In this document: positions 10,724-25,300 of the stretch, one piece after another | How the letters are laid out: each line of letters begins with the position of its first letter | Numbering within the stretch: position 1 is the first letter of the stretch | Notes under the pieces: model-generated | Told to the model about the DNA's origin: nothing | What the model saw: the letters and a program-made list of their open reading frames with translations, nothing else | Database searches by the model: none | Source: Lichenostomus cassidix | Taxonomy: Eukaryota; Chordata; Aves; Passeriformes; Meliphagidae | Direction: 5' to 3' | Length of the DNA: 64,000 nucleotides | NCBI GenBank assembly: GCA_008360975.2 | Contig: CM039211.1 | Location: 2,773,295 to 2,837,294 of the forward strand | Position numbers and translations under genes: made by a program

Positions 10724-10951
10724 CATACATATATATATATATATATATAATATTATATATATCTAACATATATTAAAAATTAATTACATATGTATAATTT
10801 TATAATGTCTCAGATATAATTTTATCTCGTGTATTTATTATATAATTATATGTCTTATACATGCTAATATATGTAATATATGTCTTATAACCTTAGCTAC
10901 ATTATATATATTATTATTATATATTATTATATATATTATTATATATATTAT
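10724..10951. repeat. AT-rich microsatellite (TA and TATTA units)
   Basis: A run of about 12 TA dinucleotides begins at 10727. It is followed by degenerate AT-only sequence and, at about 10903-10950, by TAT/TATATTAT units. The tract is self-complementary and can extrude cruciforms. It directly follows the A/C-rich tract. Confidence 0.85.
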
Positions 10952-13900
10952 GCATGTGCTCTAAACCCCTCACTTTTATTTCAGTATTTTTAAACAAGCC
11001 AATTTCCTTATGTTATTTAAAATGTCAACACTCTGAGTTCTGATTATTTCCTTTGAAGCTCTTGGCACCTGCTGATTTCAGAATTGAAGGCACTATAAAG
11101 GGAATGGAAGTGTCAACCATGTTAAAATTACGTGAAGCAAGAAGGAAAATATTTTTTTTTAGGGAAAGCTTTGCTCTCATGAAATGAAACATTTTATGTT
11201 TAATTTAAAAACAGTTTATGTTTCATTCTTTAAAACATTCTAGTTTTAAAGAATCATGGGCAATCCTTGAAGATAACTACTATTTCTGGGTTGGCTTTGT
11301 AACCAGGTGACATTTCTGAAGTCTAGAAATTATTAGCTTTAGGTATCGCTTCTGAGCCTGGATAAAAAGAAGAAAATATGAAATACAGAGGTAAATAATT
11401 TATGTGGGAACCTCATTTCAGGTTTCTGGAAATTCCTTGTTCCATTAGGATGCTCAGAGTTTGCAGCAAGCATGAGCAGAGCCAGTGCATCCCAGAATTT
11501 GGACTGACCAGAGCTTAGCCATGGGAAAGTAAAGAACTTATTTGAACTCCTGGTAGGAATAAGCCAAATGTACTGAGAATGTAAACAAATTAAATTTGTT
11601 AATGATCCATTGGTGGGTGCAGTTCTTAGCAGTTTCATATTTAAGTGGTTTGATGCTATTAAATGAACATTTTATGAGTCACTATTTAAAAAAAAACCCC
11701 AACAGTTATGCTGAAATGGCACCTATTACATATTATAAATACTATCAAATATCAGTAACTCGTCTGCAGGGAGGAAAAATTACTATCTTAACTACAGGGG
11801 GAAATTGCAGAACTTTCCACACAGTTTCTTAAAATACTTTGTTTGGACAATTTCTTTTGACATAATATGAGAAAAAAAAAAAAAGAAAATACTCATGCTG
11901 TTCTACAATGAAAATGCCACTATTCCTTATTAATAATTAAGAGGATCCTAAGAGTCAAGATGAATTCATGGCTTAAATTATCAGCCTGCTAAGATACATT
12001 TAAAATATTCAAACATCCCAGAGCTGGGGCTGATCAGAGAAACTTTGGGAGAACCTTGTGCCACCAAAACTCACTGTTGTAAAAACTTGAAGTGTACTTT
12101 GTGTTTTTAGGTGATTTCAGGATAATTTTAGTTTAGAATACATTTAAGAAATGAAATCGAGGCAATATGAAACCTTCTCCACAGAAATATTTTTATATTG
12201 CCTCCCTTTTTTGAGACTCCCACTTTTGAAATAAGTTCCACTTTGATATTTTTAATGACATGCAGATGAAAAAGGAAACTTAAATTAGAAATAAGGTGAT
12301 TTGAACTGAACTCTTCAGAAGAGAAAAAATCTTTTCCTTTGGAAAATTAAGAAAAGTGTTGAATGACAAATGGGTTTAAACTAGAAGAAAGCATTTGGCA
12401 TGCACACATTCTTCCATTAATTTAATTTCTGTTTTTATTTAGAACAGACTAGCCCTGCCCAGCTGACCCTTCCCTCCCCATCCATGAAGGGAAAATTTAG
12501 GGGACACAGCCATGCAGAAACCCACCTCCCATCACTGCAGAGGTTTTGGGGTTTCTCTGGGGACTCCCTGGTCAATTTTAATAAATCCAGTGAAGTATTA
12601 AGCAACCAAAGCTCCTTTAGTGCTACATTAAATTAGCTCTGCATTGCAGTGGAACTGTCATGGCTGTATCTGTGATGCTGAAATTAATTCTAAATGAACT
12701 CCTTGGTACTGGTGCAGCCACACTGGAGTGTGGAGAGGAGATGAGACTGACATGACACTCAGAAAAAACAAATAATTTCCATTAAAAACTAAGCACAGTT
12801 AGTTCTTCATGTTTTCGAGCTATTTTCCCATTTCTGTAGATGTTTGTACACCCACACCACTCAGATACGTGAATATTTGAAGCTGAACAAGAGCCTTATT
12901 TTTCACAAATCCTTAACAATGGTTTGACCTGCCCTCTTACTTTTATTTATCTTCCAAGAGTTATTTCAAATTATCTTTTCACAGGTTTGTGGATCTCCTC
13001 CAACAACAGCTATCCTGTTTAGATTTATGGAGTGCAGACACTACCTGGGAAAACAAAATCTGGTTTCCCTGGCGTGTCAGGCAGGCAAACATTTCCACAT
13101 TAAGATGCTGCTCTGCAGCAGCTGCTGAAGAGAAAATCATTAAGATGAGTATTTCAGAAGGGTTATTCTACCTCTGCTGCACATAATTCCTTAAGTGTTG
13201 TATTTCAGAGCTGAATAACACACACAATTATTTTCCTTTTGTCTCCTCAGCGTGCATTTATATAAATTTTATTTCAAAGTCAGGATAACCTTGAGAAGTA
13301 GAGGTTCGTGAGTCTCTGTGAATCATTTGAGGATCTCCTTTGTTGTATCAATGTGGTTTTCAATCACAGCAGGAATTGTTTTCTGGAGATCTCCTGGAAG
13401 AGCTGGAGCACACTTTAAATAAGAAAGCTGTGCCACGTGTGCAAAACTGTTATTGTCCTGTCCCAGGTACAGCTTCACTCCACTCACAATTCACAGTTAA
13501 ATCTGAATTGTTTGGATTATAAGGACCTAATACAATGACAATGGTTCTTCCTTTCCTGTGTACACTCCAAAGGCAAAACTGACAAAAAATATCTTTCAGT
13601 GTTCTAAGTTTCTACAGTCTTGGCAATTCAGAGATTGATACGTTTCATAAAATAAAATTTTAAAGTGGTTTTGTTCTGTTAAAATATGTTGTTGTGAATG
13701 CTCTATATGCATAAGGTAAAGAACCTTGATTTTTAAATGCTTACAGGAAAAAAATAACCTTTTTCCTTCAAATTTGAAGAGGATTATTTTAACAACATGG
13801 AAAAGTTTTCAATTTTTAAATAGCAAATTATTTTAAAATTATCATTCTTTGTGAAAATTTCTTAGTTTAGTTAAAATACAAAGTGAAAAGATTTTGCTAG

Positions 13901-15604
13901 AAACTCATAACAATAATTATCATATTCAAGTACTGTCGTATTCAAATTAAGTAAGTAGAGGGCTGAGTAAATTGCAAAGATAAAATGAATAAGTAATTTT
14001 TCACCTCATTTTCTAGACACAGAACTTCCAAGGAGATGGTTATTCTGATGGATAAGATCCAAAATTCTGAACTGTGGTAAATTACCCAACCTGTTTTGTT
14101 CTTACATGTGGTTTCATGTAGGTGTAATTGCTACATTGGAGAATTTTGGACTTTGGTGCCTCAAATCAGAAAATACAGGAAGCTACCTGAACCACTATTA
14201 CACATAATAAGAAACAATTTTTTCCAGATCTCATTAAATAATCCAGCAGCAGGGCCACTAATTTTTCCCAGTTTTCTTGTCATCTACGCTTTGGCACCTT
14301 TTGAAATAAACCTGTAAACATATTTTTGCTAAATTGCTGCTGTACAAATTCCTTAACACACACAGTATGATTCTCAACATTCCAACCTGTTTCTTTTACG
14401 GACTTGTAATTATTTGGGCCATAAACATTAAAAGTGAGCAACACCTCCAAGCCAAAACATAACCCATGTTCCAGCCTGTAATAGTTTGCTATTCAGAAAA
14501 GAAAATAAAAAAAAATCTTGGCACGTTTTTTGTGTTAATTATTATTCCATTATTCAAAGACATGCCTCCCTTTAAAGAGAACTTAATTATCCTGGAGATG
14601 CATTTTGATGGGTTCCTTGATTCTTTATTCACACAGCCTTTTTTATCTCTCTCTGTGGCCTTATTCTCAATCACAAAAGTCTGAATATTACCTTGTTTAT
14701 TTTTCACAGGTGGAGGAAACTCTTAGATTTTCCAGGCAGTGCGACAGTTTCATGTAGTTAAGATATCTCCTGGTGGCCACAGTGATGATATAAAACCAAG
14801 AGTGAAGAAAACCACTTCAGACAGTTCCACTTCTGAGAGTCCAGACTTGAAAGTTGTTGAATGTCTCACAACACATATTTGCTTTCAAAGACTCACTCTG
14901 AAGCTCTAACCTGTGTCCTCTGTGCTGGAGACATTAAACATTCCCTTCAGAGGGAGATGAGAGTCTTCACTTAAATAAAGTGTAACTAAAAAGAGCTTTG
15001 CAAGGCTAAAACCAAGTGAAAAATATTTTTGAACAAACAGTTCTGATGTTATTTGTTATCTTCCTCAGATAAGAAAGTCTTGGGTGTTTGTGGATGTTAT
15101 AAACCTGTTTCCTTGGCTCATTGCATGCTGGGACACAGTTGGAATATGCCTTTTAAAAATTTATTTATTTTAATTTATTTATTTTATAATAAAAGAGAAC
15201 CAGTAATTTTCTTGGTTTTAGTGTAAGGTAGTACCAGTGTAACCTTACCCTTCCGTAAATGTTCCCTTAACCATTCTGTCACAGTTTCTCACTGTAAAAA
15301 TTAAGGTGCTTTAATCAGCCAATGCTACGTATTTGCCACTATTTCTTCAAGACAGACATTGAGAACTCTTTGCAGTAGAATTTCTAAAATGCTTGGGGAC
15401 AAAAAGCACTGAACACCACAAATATATCACTTTTGTACTGCCTCTATCTTCATCCAGACTTGTAGGGAAGAGGAATCCTTAATTTTGCTTTAGGTATCCA
15501 CTGTGTACATCAGTTATTCAGAAGAAGAAATCATTAACTGTGATTATTATATTTTGCTATCCTTTACAATAATAGTCCACACACAATGGTTACCATGGAG
15601 CCAT
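10952..15604. other. Non-coding, AT-rich
   Basis: No gene recognised over 4.6 kb. All frames are under about 100 codons and lack recognisable domains (for example 11339-11638 -, 14096-14317 +). Short homopolymers occur near 11870 and 14508. No CR1 or LTR signature was seen. Confidence 0.55.
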
Positions 15605-15646
15605 AAAAAAAAAAAAAAAAAAAAGAAGAAAAGAAAGAAAAGAAAG
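15605..15646. repeat. A20 run followed by AAAG units
   Basis: A homopolymer A run of about 19-20 leads into GAAGAAAAGAAAGAAAAG-type units. It is simple sequence that could be the tail of a lost insertion, but no element body is visible to its left. Confidence 0.85.
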
Positions 15647-18600
15647 TTTTTCCAAGGGAAGTTTTCAGTAGTTGGAACCTTGGGTGGTTTACAAACTATA
15701 CTCTAAAATTGTAAAGATAATTCTACTTCACAAGATCACTGTTAAAAACAAAAATGAGCAGGATGGATGGATCAAAGCAGGAGATAAAATATCTCTGCTT
15801 GAATCTTTGATTTTTTTTTTTTTTCTTGTGCAAACCTCTTCCTGTGTGAAGTGGGCAAAATGAGAGGCTCAAATACCCAAATGATACCACAGAAGACACA
15901 GAATTTTATTTGGACTCATTATGTGGAATCTTTGCTACTTCTGATCTACTGGAGCTGTCAGTGTCATCAAGCGTTTTACTCACTTACTTTTAAAAGTCTT
16001 TTCCTGTCTCTAAAAAACAACCAACCCCTCAGCCAACCCAAAAAATCCAGCCAAAAACAAACAAAAAATTCTAATTAACAAACCAAAGCAATTAAGCAAA
16101 CAAAAAAATCCTATGAAAAACAAATGCTTTAACTATGAACCTGATATAATGAACATACTGAATCAAAACTATATAATATTATCTGTAGGATATACATTCC
16201 CAATCTTTCCCAATCATAAAAAATAAACCTTTCCTTGTTTCTTAACCCTGGTTGTTAAATCTCACATTAGTCTGCATTTTTTCAAGTTTCATTTCACCAT
16301 TAAATATATCAACTCAAGTAATTAAATTTTGAGCCATATTTGACTCAGAATCTCTCACTTTTTTTTTTTTTTGAAAGGAAGCTATTTGTAATAAATAAAC
16401 ATTTACTAATGGAATAAACATAAATAAATATTTATGCATGGAAATGCATTTTGGGGGAAGTGCCCACTTAATTTCTGTGGGAAGAAGGTTGTGATATTCC
16501 TTATCACATCTCAGATCTTTTTATCACATCTTAGATTTTTACTATTTTTGTTTTTAGCAGTGAAAATGTTTTTCACATCAGGTCACAGGTGGAAGTACAA
16601 CATCTGAGACTGCAGCACTCAGCCAACGATACAGCTGATGCTTTCAGGGCAAAGACAAAATAAATAATACCATATGTCCTTTAACAATCATCCTCATGCA
16701 CTGAGCCATTACTGAGCTGATGGAAGTGAATGGGATTAAATACATTTTAGACAAGAATAGGCACATTCATGGGAAGCACATTCACTGTTTCTAAAAATGG
16801 TCCAGATGCAGTACTCTTCCCAGGAAGCCCGTTAAGAATTTATGATGGACAAAGATCAGAATTTTTTCCTCCCATTTTGTTCTCTTTTTCCCTCTCTTTT
16901 TTTTTTTCCCCTTCTCTTTTGTTCTCCTCTTTCTCTGAGATGGAAATAGCCTCTCCTGAAAACATATCCTGGAGCAGAATCTCACATTTCATCGACCAGA
17001 TATTTCCTCTCATTCTTAAGCTTTCTTTTTTTTTTCCCCTCATATTTTATCCACAAGACTGGGCAGGGAAGACAAGATGGGCAATAAAGGCTGAGCACTA
17101 AAACCCACTTTTTTAAGTTCAGTAAAAACATATATATTGAGAAAACTGTTTCTTATAATGTGTGTCATTAGATCACACCTTTGCTAAAAGCTGCCTGAAT
17201 ACATAATTATAGAGAGAAAAATAAGAGTGAGAAGGATATTTCACTCCTCCCAGTAAATATGTGTTTGCTTTATTTTTTTTTTTTAAAGCTTCAATAGATC
17301 TATGGTTGTTTTCTTTATTTAAGATATAGTTTCTGTGGATTGCTATGTCTTATGTTCTCCTTCCTGATTCTCCCCTCGAAGCAGGAAAAAGAGACATTTT
17401 CAGGAATGACAGTGGCATTTATAAGCCACTTAGCATAAGGAGAAGAAGGAATTATGTGGCATACTCCCCAGTATAACTAGTTTCAGTATCATCAACACAG
17501 CATCTTTATTTCTGCCAAATGAACCTCATCTGGAATCATGCTACATTAAAGAAAATGTATGGAAATCACAGGCGTTGCCAAAGGAAAATGTAAACTTCAT
17601 TACTACATATTGAAAATGTTGACGTGTAAAAAAAAAAAAAGAAAAATTAAAATTAACACTAATTGAAATAATATGCCAGTCATCATTCTTTTGGATGCAT
17701 TCCTTTTATTTTAGCTGATTTTGAGGAATCTCATTACCCAAAATATATGAAAAAATAGCAATTAAATTTACCCAAGTCATCTAAGAAATTTTCTACAGGT
17801 TGAAATACTTTTGCATTGGTTGGTTTTGGCTTTAGGGATAGAATTTTTCCAGCACAGGGTGAACTGGAAATCTAATTGTAAATCAAAGACTGAATGAGTC
17901 TGATCTTGTTAATTTCTCTTGTTCCATACCATTATAACCTAGCAGTCTTAAAATTGCTTCCAAAATCTGAATATTGATTTCCCACTAAAGTGGCAGAGTT
18001 TTTTACTTCTTGCTCAGGTTTTTCTCAGATACAAACTGCTCTGCATCAAACAAAACTTTAGCACACATTATGTAAATTTCGTGTTTTTAACTTCCACATT
18101 TAGTGCTTTTAAAACACAGCAGTATGGAAAATTTTCATTCTTCAGTTTTTTGTTTATTTAGAAAAAAATTAGTTTAAAGTAGCACAGGAGTTACACTTCC
18201 CATTGTATGACTTTTGATATGTTCTCCAACACGGAATCCATTCCGTGACAGATTAATTAGGTGGCTCCATTGTGTAAAGTCCATCCTCTGAGAATATTCC
18301 TACCACATTCCCCTCAAGTTCCTCAAAACAAAAAAACCATATTTCTAGTGGTTGAATATTTATAATTATTTTACTTGACAAATATGTTGATGTTTTTAAT
18401 TTTACATATAAATTATGATAATTTCTTCAACTGATTTTGTGTTTTGCATTTAATTAATTACAGTTCTGAGCCCTGCTTTCAACAAAAATGTGTAACAAAC
18501 ATTTTTTACAGACCTTTACCTGATACAATCTGCACAACTGATCAACCCACTTTGTAATTGTTGAATTTTTTCTACAGGTTAATTTGTATTTATTTTGTAT

Positions 18601-21095
18601 TTTTCTGGTAATGGATTTAGGCACCTGAATCATGAGAGGCTTGAATGCCATATTGACAATTGTTATTGTAATTAATAAGCCAAATAAATTGCTAATGTCT
18701 TTTGTCATGGGTGTATTTCAACAGGTGCAACTCATTTTGACTTATCTTCTTGCATTGGAAAAGAGTTCCACACTTGTGGGTTTGTTTGGTTTTATTTCAA
18801 AATAACTATGTATTTTTGGACAATGTCCTTTCCTTCACTTGACTTTTAAAGAAAATTTTGGAAATATTTCATGTCTTGTCATTACTGGGACCTGTATTTG
18901 TCATGAGGTGATTTTCTCTTTTGAAACACAACCTCACTGGCAATAATTTAACATTCTATTGTATCTTTGTACACAATGGCAATATTTTTATGTATTTGTT
19001 CTTTCACATATGACGTCAAAACCATATGGCAATCTAACTTCATTTGCCTGCCAGAAACATAATGTGCTTGAAAAAGAGAAAATATCAGAATTAATGTCCA
19101 AATTTCTTCCAATCAAATTAAGAGCTGTTTATAAAAAATAATGACAGATTCATGCACTAGAAGCATATTGTAAATCACCTTAGAAAGTTATTTTACAAAT
19201 TAAAACATTCATCTCTCAAAACAGAGAGGATGAAAAAATATCATCCCATGGAGATGTCCTTTTAGGAGTCAAGGACTAGATCTCAGTAAATCTTTGAGAT
19301 GTGCAATAATTTAAAAATATGAGAATGATATTTTGAGACTTCCCAGTATCTACCATAAAGAGCTGTGTGCAAACTTTCCTGTAAATACCTCCAGGTGTTG
19401 TGGCTGGAATTACAGATCTTTAACTACAGCTGCAAATTTCTTCCAATTGCCTGACACTTGGCATATAAACATAAAAGTTGGCCTGTAAAAAAAATACTTA
19501 AGCAATGCCTCAAATCCACACAAGAATTTCATGAAACATTAGAGCAGACTTGTCCAAAAGTTTATCTATTTATTATAATTCCTAATACAGTGGCAATAAA
19601 TAAACTTCTGTGAACAGCAAAGAAATGTCATAAATTGCAAAATACCAATTCTTGGTATATTGGGTGATACTGTGAGTTATTCTATTTTTATTTCTTACAA
19701 TTTCAAGGCAGCAGTGACTTAGGACCTCTTTGCCATGGGTAGTCTGCTTATTCTCCCAAAAGAAGGAAATATTGGACATGGTGGATGTGAAGCCAGTGTT
19801 GAGCAGGACAGTTCTTTCAACAGCAATATTTCAGCTCAAATCTTGTCCAGCTCACAAATCCATAGGATCAAACCCTTAGCAATTAAAAAGCACAAACACA
19901 AGCACAGGCTCTGCTTTTGGTGTCACATTTATACAATCAGCCTTTTATATTTTACCTGTATTCAGGAAGGACTCTGTCCAATCTCTGGTTAGAGTTTCAG
20001 GAGTTCTGGTAGGAGACTAAGTGGGTTAAACTTGGATGCAGTCAAAGTTAAGACGTGGAATTTTTTTGTTGACATTTATCTAAGGCTGGATGGCTTCACC
20101 TACTTATATCAGTTATCTGATTTGGAATATGCTTGTTGAAGAGAAGAATAAAATTGATTTCTTGAAAGCTAGCTCCTCCTTTGTTGCATCTTGTTCCATA
20201 AAGTGCTTGCAGTTTATTCACCAAACTTATGCCTAAAATCAGCAAACATGAAAGCTGGACATATAATTCTATTTTTTTACTTTCTGTGCCAATGGGTTTG
20301 GCATTAGTTTGTAAGATTTGTTTCTTATTCTTACCCTGCCCACATCTGTGATGTTCATTTGATTACTTGGCTGTACAAGTGTTTTCCTCCAACAAAGACA
20401 AACACTTCTTGCTGTATATTAGAGCTTATTCCCCTCTGTGAATACTTTACATAGCCAGGATTTGAATAGTGAGATACAAATCCATTCAGCCTTTGCCAAG
20501 AGCTATTTTTAGCTTTTCCTCCACTCTCAGTTTTCTCCCAGGTGTATGTGAGTGGAATATAGCCAAAGTATGATTTATGCTGCAAATAGCAAGTGTGATT
20601 TAGGAATGAAGACCCCATTATTTCCTTATCAATGATGGGCTCTACAGTCATATAAATCTCACCACAAGAGCAACAGAACATAATGGGAATATGGCTGTCC
20701 CAACTATTATGCCATTAAAATATAGAAGGGGAGGATGTCTGGTGAAGAGGTATTTTCCTTCGTGGAGATATCATGAATCAAATCCATCTTTTGCAGGTAA
20801 AAAACCAAAGTCACGCCAGCCAAATAATTTCCCATGTTAAATAGGACTGGCATTTTAATAATCAAATTTTCTTAGAGCTCTCTCCTGGCAGTTGTACTAT
20901 GGAAATAAGTGATACAGATGTTAATAAAATCTTCCTGGGTGGGACTTTTGGTGAGGAGACCAAAGAGAACTGGTGGAATCAAAGGTTGCAACCCCTTATC
21001 AGTTTAAGGGGTGAGAATAATTTTATTATGTAGCAAAAAAATTGACCAAAAAGATCTTTGTCACTTCTTCCATGTATCAAGAGCTGAAGTAGTGT
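15647..21095. other. Non-coding, AT-rich
   Basis: No gene recognised over 5.4 kb. An A/C-rich patch spans about 16013-16110, a T/C-rich patch 16863-16935, and an A run 17629-17640. Open frames are short. A perfect 8-base palindrome pair occurs at 18230-18247. Confidence 0.55.
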
Positions 21096-21181
21096 TTCTT
21101 TGTGGGGTTTTTTTTGGTTTTTTTTTTTGTTTGTTTGTTTGTGTTGGGTGTTTGTTTGTGGTTTTTTGTTTGTTTTTTAAA
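21096..21181. repeat. T/G-rich simple sequence (TTTG units)
   Basis: The + strand is almost pure T/G with GTTTGTTTGT and TTGGGTGT stretches. It is the opposite-strand equivalent of the A/C-rich tracts elsewhere in the window. It explains the Phe/Val/Cys-rich frames over 21011-21428. Confidence 0.85.
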
Positions 21182-22207
21182 ATTAGAATGTAAAAATTAT
21201 TCCCTAGTATGCCCCTGCAAATTTTCACAGAGTTCACCCATCCCTTCTTCTGCCATAGGAAAAAAAACCTGTGTAGGTCTCTCTTTTCCCTTTTGTCTTT
21301 TCTTTACTGTAGAAAAAAATAACTCAGTAACAGACTTTACCTGCCTCTCCTTTCTGTGCCCCTCTAGTACATCAACAGCAGAGATTTCACATGCACAGCC
21401 TGGAAATTTTCAGCTTTTGGCACTGTGAAAATAAGACAGCTCTATAGCCTGCTGCTGATTTATACAGCAAACACTACACATTCCCTCAACGCAGATTAAA
21501 GGGTGTGCAAGCCTCTTTGATGGGCAAGTTCAAAAGAAAAATAAGCTTAGTATATCTTCTTCACCTGATAGACTTGTAGGCTAAATGGTTTAAATATGCT
21601 GATTTGTCAGAAGCTTTAAACTTGAAAAGAAGCCGTGTTCAGCCACATTATAAGGGTATAAACAGGGTTTATATATAGTATTTTCCAACATGTTAGGCAG
21701 TTGTGAACCCATGAATCATCTCTGGTGCTACACAGCTAATTAGCAACCAGCAGGAGTGAGGTTTTTGCAAATCAGGAAGGTCTTTGTGTCATTTCTCAAG
21801 CAAATATGCAAGTAAAACTTATAAATCTCTTAGATCTATTTAGGTAACATTGAACTGTGCATAAACCTTTGCCTGTTTCTTAGCTTTTCCTGCTTTCAGC
21901 ACTCATTGAGGTGCACGTCCTAAGCAAACACCTTAAAGCTCATTTGATTTATTTTGTTAATAAATGTGTTATTACACATTTTTTTAAAGCAGCAGTTAAG
22001 TGCATACAGAAGATATCTGAAGATTTTCACAAGGCACTTGAAAGGCTGTTACCACCTCTGCTAGTTTGTCAATTAACGTGATTTTCAGTATTCCCAGATT
22101 ATGATCATTCTGACACTTCTCACCCAGCTGATTATAAATCCTGTCTCCAAAGTGCAGTCCTTGTGACTCCATTGCAGTGCAGAGATTATGTCAAAGGGGT
22201 AACTACT
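21182..22207. other. Non-coding, no recognised feature
   Basis: Ordinary AT-rich sequence without recognised gene or repeat. Confidence 0.55.
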
Positions 22208-22320
22208 GATCTTCAGGAACAGAGAATCCCAGAATTATTTAGGTTGGAAGGAACCTTAAAGATCACCTGAAGGTTCCCCATTGGCAGGGAAAACACCTTT
22301 CCCATGTCATTTATACAGGA
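22208..22320 (-). mobile_element. CR1 LINE, short 3' fragment
   Basis: The sequence cagagaatcccagaattatt followed by 'taggttggaaggaaccttaaagatcacc' matches the reverse complement of a CR1 3' end. Similarity becomes weak after the 'ggcagggaaaacacctttcc' part. This is the shortest clear CR1 copy in the window, severely 5'-truncated. Confidence 0.75.
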
Positions 22321-25300
22321 AATTTTAAAATCGTGATTTAAACGGTTAAAATTTTAAATGTGATTTAAGTTTAATTTCCTACATGTTGCCACACGTTGTG
22401 TCACATAATCAAATAATAGAGGATGCTGTATGTTCAATTAAAATTTGAATTCATCTTGTGCCACTGTTCTAATTTATTTCAGAGAAGCTTAAAAGAATGA
22501 ATATCAGGATGGGTGAGATCAAGAGGAAACACTGAGGTTTCAACAGCACATGATCTGAAATTATAAAATAGTTTTCAGGTGGATATTTTCAAAATGCTGC
22601 TCCTTCAAGGCTCTCTAGTTTTGTTTTAAGCCTTTGTGACAGAAGTAGTCAGAAATACAATAGAATGGCTATAATCTTGCAATGTCAATGCATTTCCCCC
22701 AAACACAAAGCTCTTTAGTACTTTATCAAGGCACTTTCCTGTCGTCCCAATTAATATATTTGGTCAAATGATGGTCAGAGTGGAGAACTAGCCAAATATT
22801 TCAGTGGAATTCCTTTTGCTGGCCAATAGAGTTTAGAGAAAGATTTTTAATTTCCAGTAGCTTGGCTCTAGGAATGGAGTTTCCCAGTTTCATGTACATG
22901 AACTCCTGCCATCCATAGTCCTTTCACCCCACCTAAATCCTGGCTGAAATTAACATCCCTGAGAGGCACAAAAAGGGGCTTTTCCAGCCCATCATGCCCA
23001 GGATGGTGTTGGAATGTCTAAAGTTCTTTGGTTCTCCACAGTCCTCTTGTTTTCTCTAAGAAACTTCAGCTCCTGGGTCATTCCCTGGGTGAAGAGGGGA
23101 GAGCAGTTGACATTCATGCTTGGAAACAGATGGTTAGAAAAATATATTTAGATCATGATTGTATACCCTGTCAGAACAAATTGACCCAAAGGCCATAGGT
23201 TTATCCAGGAAGTCAGAAAACAATATCTGCAAGACCTTAATGGAAGGATAAATTTTGTTTTCAGAAGGAAGTTGTTGGGAAAAACACACAACTGGTATGC
23301 AAATTTGTATAAGACATGGTCCTAATTAGCGAGGACTTTGCTGTGGAACTTCAGCTCAGCGGGAATGAGAGGCTTTTTTCATGGAAATCAAATGCAAGCT
23401 TAATGATTCAACCCTGAAAAATAAGGTGTGGGTTTTGCCAGCAAGACAGCAGGATACATAATGATATGGTGCTCTGAAAAAATAACCTGCTGTAACCCTG
23501 TTCTCGGTAAGAATCAATAATTTCATATTTGCTTTGTATATGTTATAGAAATCCTTCTTGCACAAAGCACTGGACTTCTTGAGTCCATTCTGTTACTAGG
23601 CACTTATTCATTATGAGGCAATTCATTGTGCTATGCAAAGAAGTCATCAAATACCTTTGTGCTAAAGCCTAAGCGCTGAAATTAATTTATTTTTTCATCT
23701 AATTCTTTTTCATAGCTTTGGAAAGGGAAGAGTTTGTACCTGTCTTGTGTTCTCATGACACTTCTGTAAAAAATGCCTGCAGATGAATATCAATATTCAG
23801 TGAAATCATGGAAGAAGCAAGCAATAAAATAATAATTAAAAAAAATCCTTCTAAAAATAACAGTTTAATTGTGGGATCAGAACTATGTGTACATGCAAAG
23901 GAAAACAAACTGTCAGGATATGGAAATCTATTAAAAACTTTCAAGACACACCTAAGCCCTCTGAGAGTCAACAGCTGCAAGATACAAGATATAAATCCAT
24001 ATAATCCACATATCAGCACATTACAGCAACATTATTGTAAAAAGGGAATAAACAAGACTTGGGAGCCTGTTTAAAATTAAAAAGCATCAACTTGAACATA
24101 AGGGTGGTCTAAATATGCTTTCCTTTCCTCCACCACACAATAGAGAGAGTGAAATAATGAAATAAATGTGTGGCACTGAACATAAAAACTGAGACATGAC
24201 TTCCTTCCAAATGTAATTTATAACACAACCACAGTAAGCACAAATCTATGTATCACAAGAGATAAATAAAAGAACTGCAACAATAAAATGAGTCTTAGAT
24301 CCCAATTTATTTTCGGCTTGTGGTTAATGTTTATGAAATAGAATTCCAGGCTATCTTGGTTGAATTGTGGAGAAATGCTATTAAGGCACTGAAATTGTTC
24401 AAGGGTTGGGGAACAGACTGAAATCCACAGATGGGATCACATTTGCATTCAATGTTCAAAAATTCAGGCACCCAGGTACCTCATCTCCTCACCCTGAAAT
24501 ATCACCCTGTTTTCCTCCTCTGAAATGGTCTCAAAGGTATTTGCTATGACCACTGCAGCTCCCAAACCCTTTTTTGATATTTACTTGGTCCTACACAGTT
24601 TCCAACATGTGAGGAAAGGCTTTTGCTAAGTGAAAGTTTTCCAAGAGATTTTATTGTAAAGAAGAGAAAAGGTAAAAGAAACATGGCATATAAGAGGATA
24701 CAAAGAGAATTTGGATACAAAAAGTCCCTTTTGTATGGGAAAACCATACAATGAATGACCAGAACTTCTCCATTAGCCCAATCCCTCAGGCAAGCAGGAA
24801 AAATGCAAAGCTGGAACTTAATCTCTCATTTTTTTTCCTTTCTTCTTCTTCATACATTCCTTTTTCTGTCTCTTCTTGCCTCTCCTGTACTATCTATTTT
24901 TAACACATCATTTTCATATCCAAATCCCCAAAGCAAATATGCATGGAGCTATGCCTTAACTTGAATCCAATCTGAAATATTAAGATTTTTGTTGGTAATA
25001 AAACCTTACGGAAATCTTGTAATAAAACCTTATGGAAATCTTACAGGGAAACTGTTTGTTCTAGTGAGTCTGAGACCTCTGTAATTCTGCTACATTAAGA
25101 TAAATATCCATCTAAATGTCACTTCTGAATGGTTTGAAATTATTCCCATCCATCATTTCTTGTATACTTACAGCAATTTCAAGTAAGTATTTTCATAGCA
25201 AACACTTTCTTGTATCATATAAAATCCCCACATTTCTACATATTATATATTTTAAAATAAATCTTGCTGCTAAGTTATGGAATGCTTAAAAAATTCTTTT

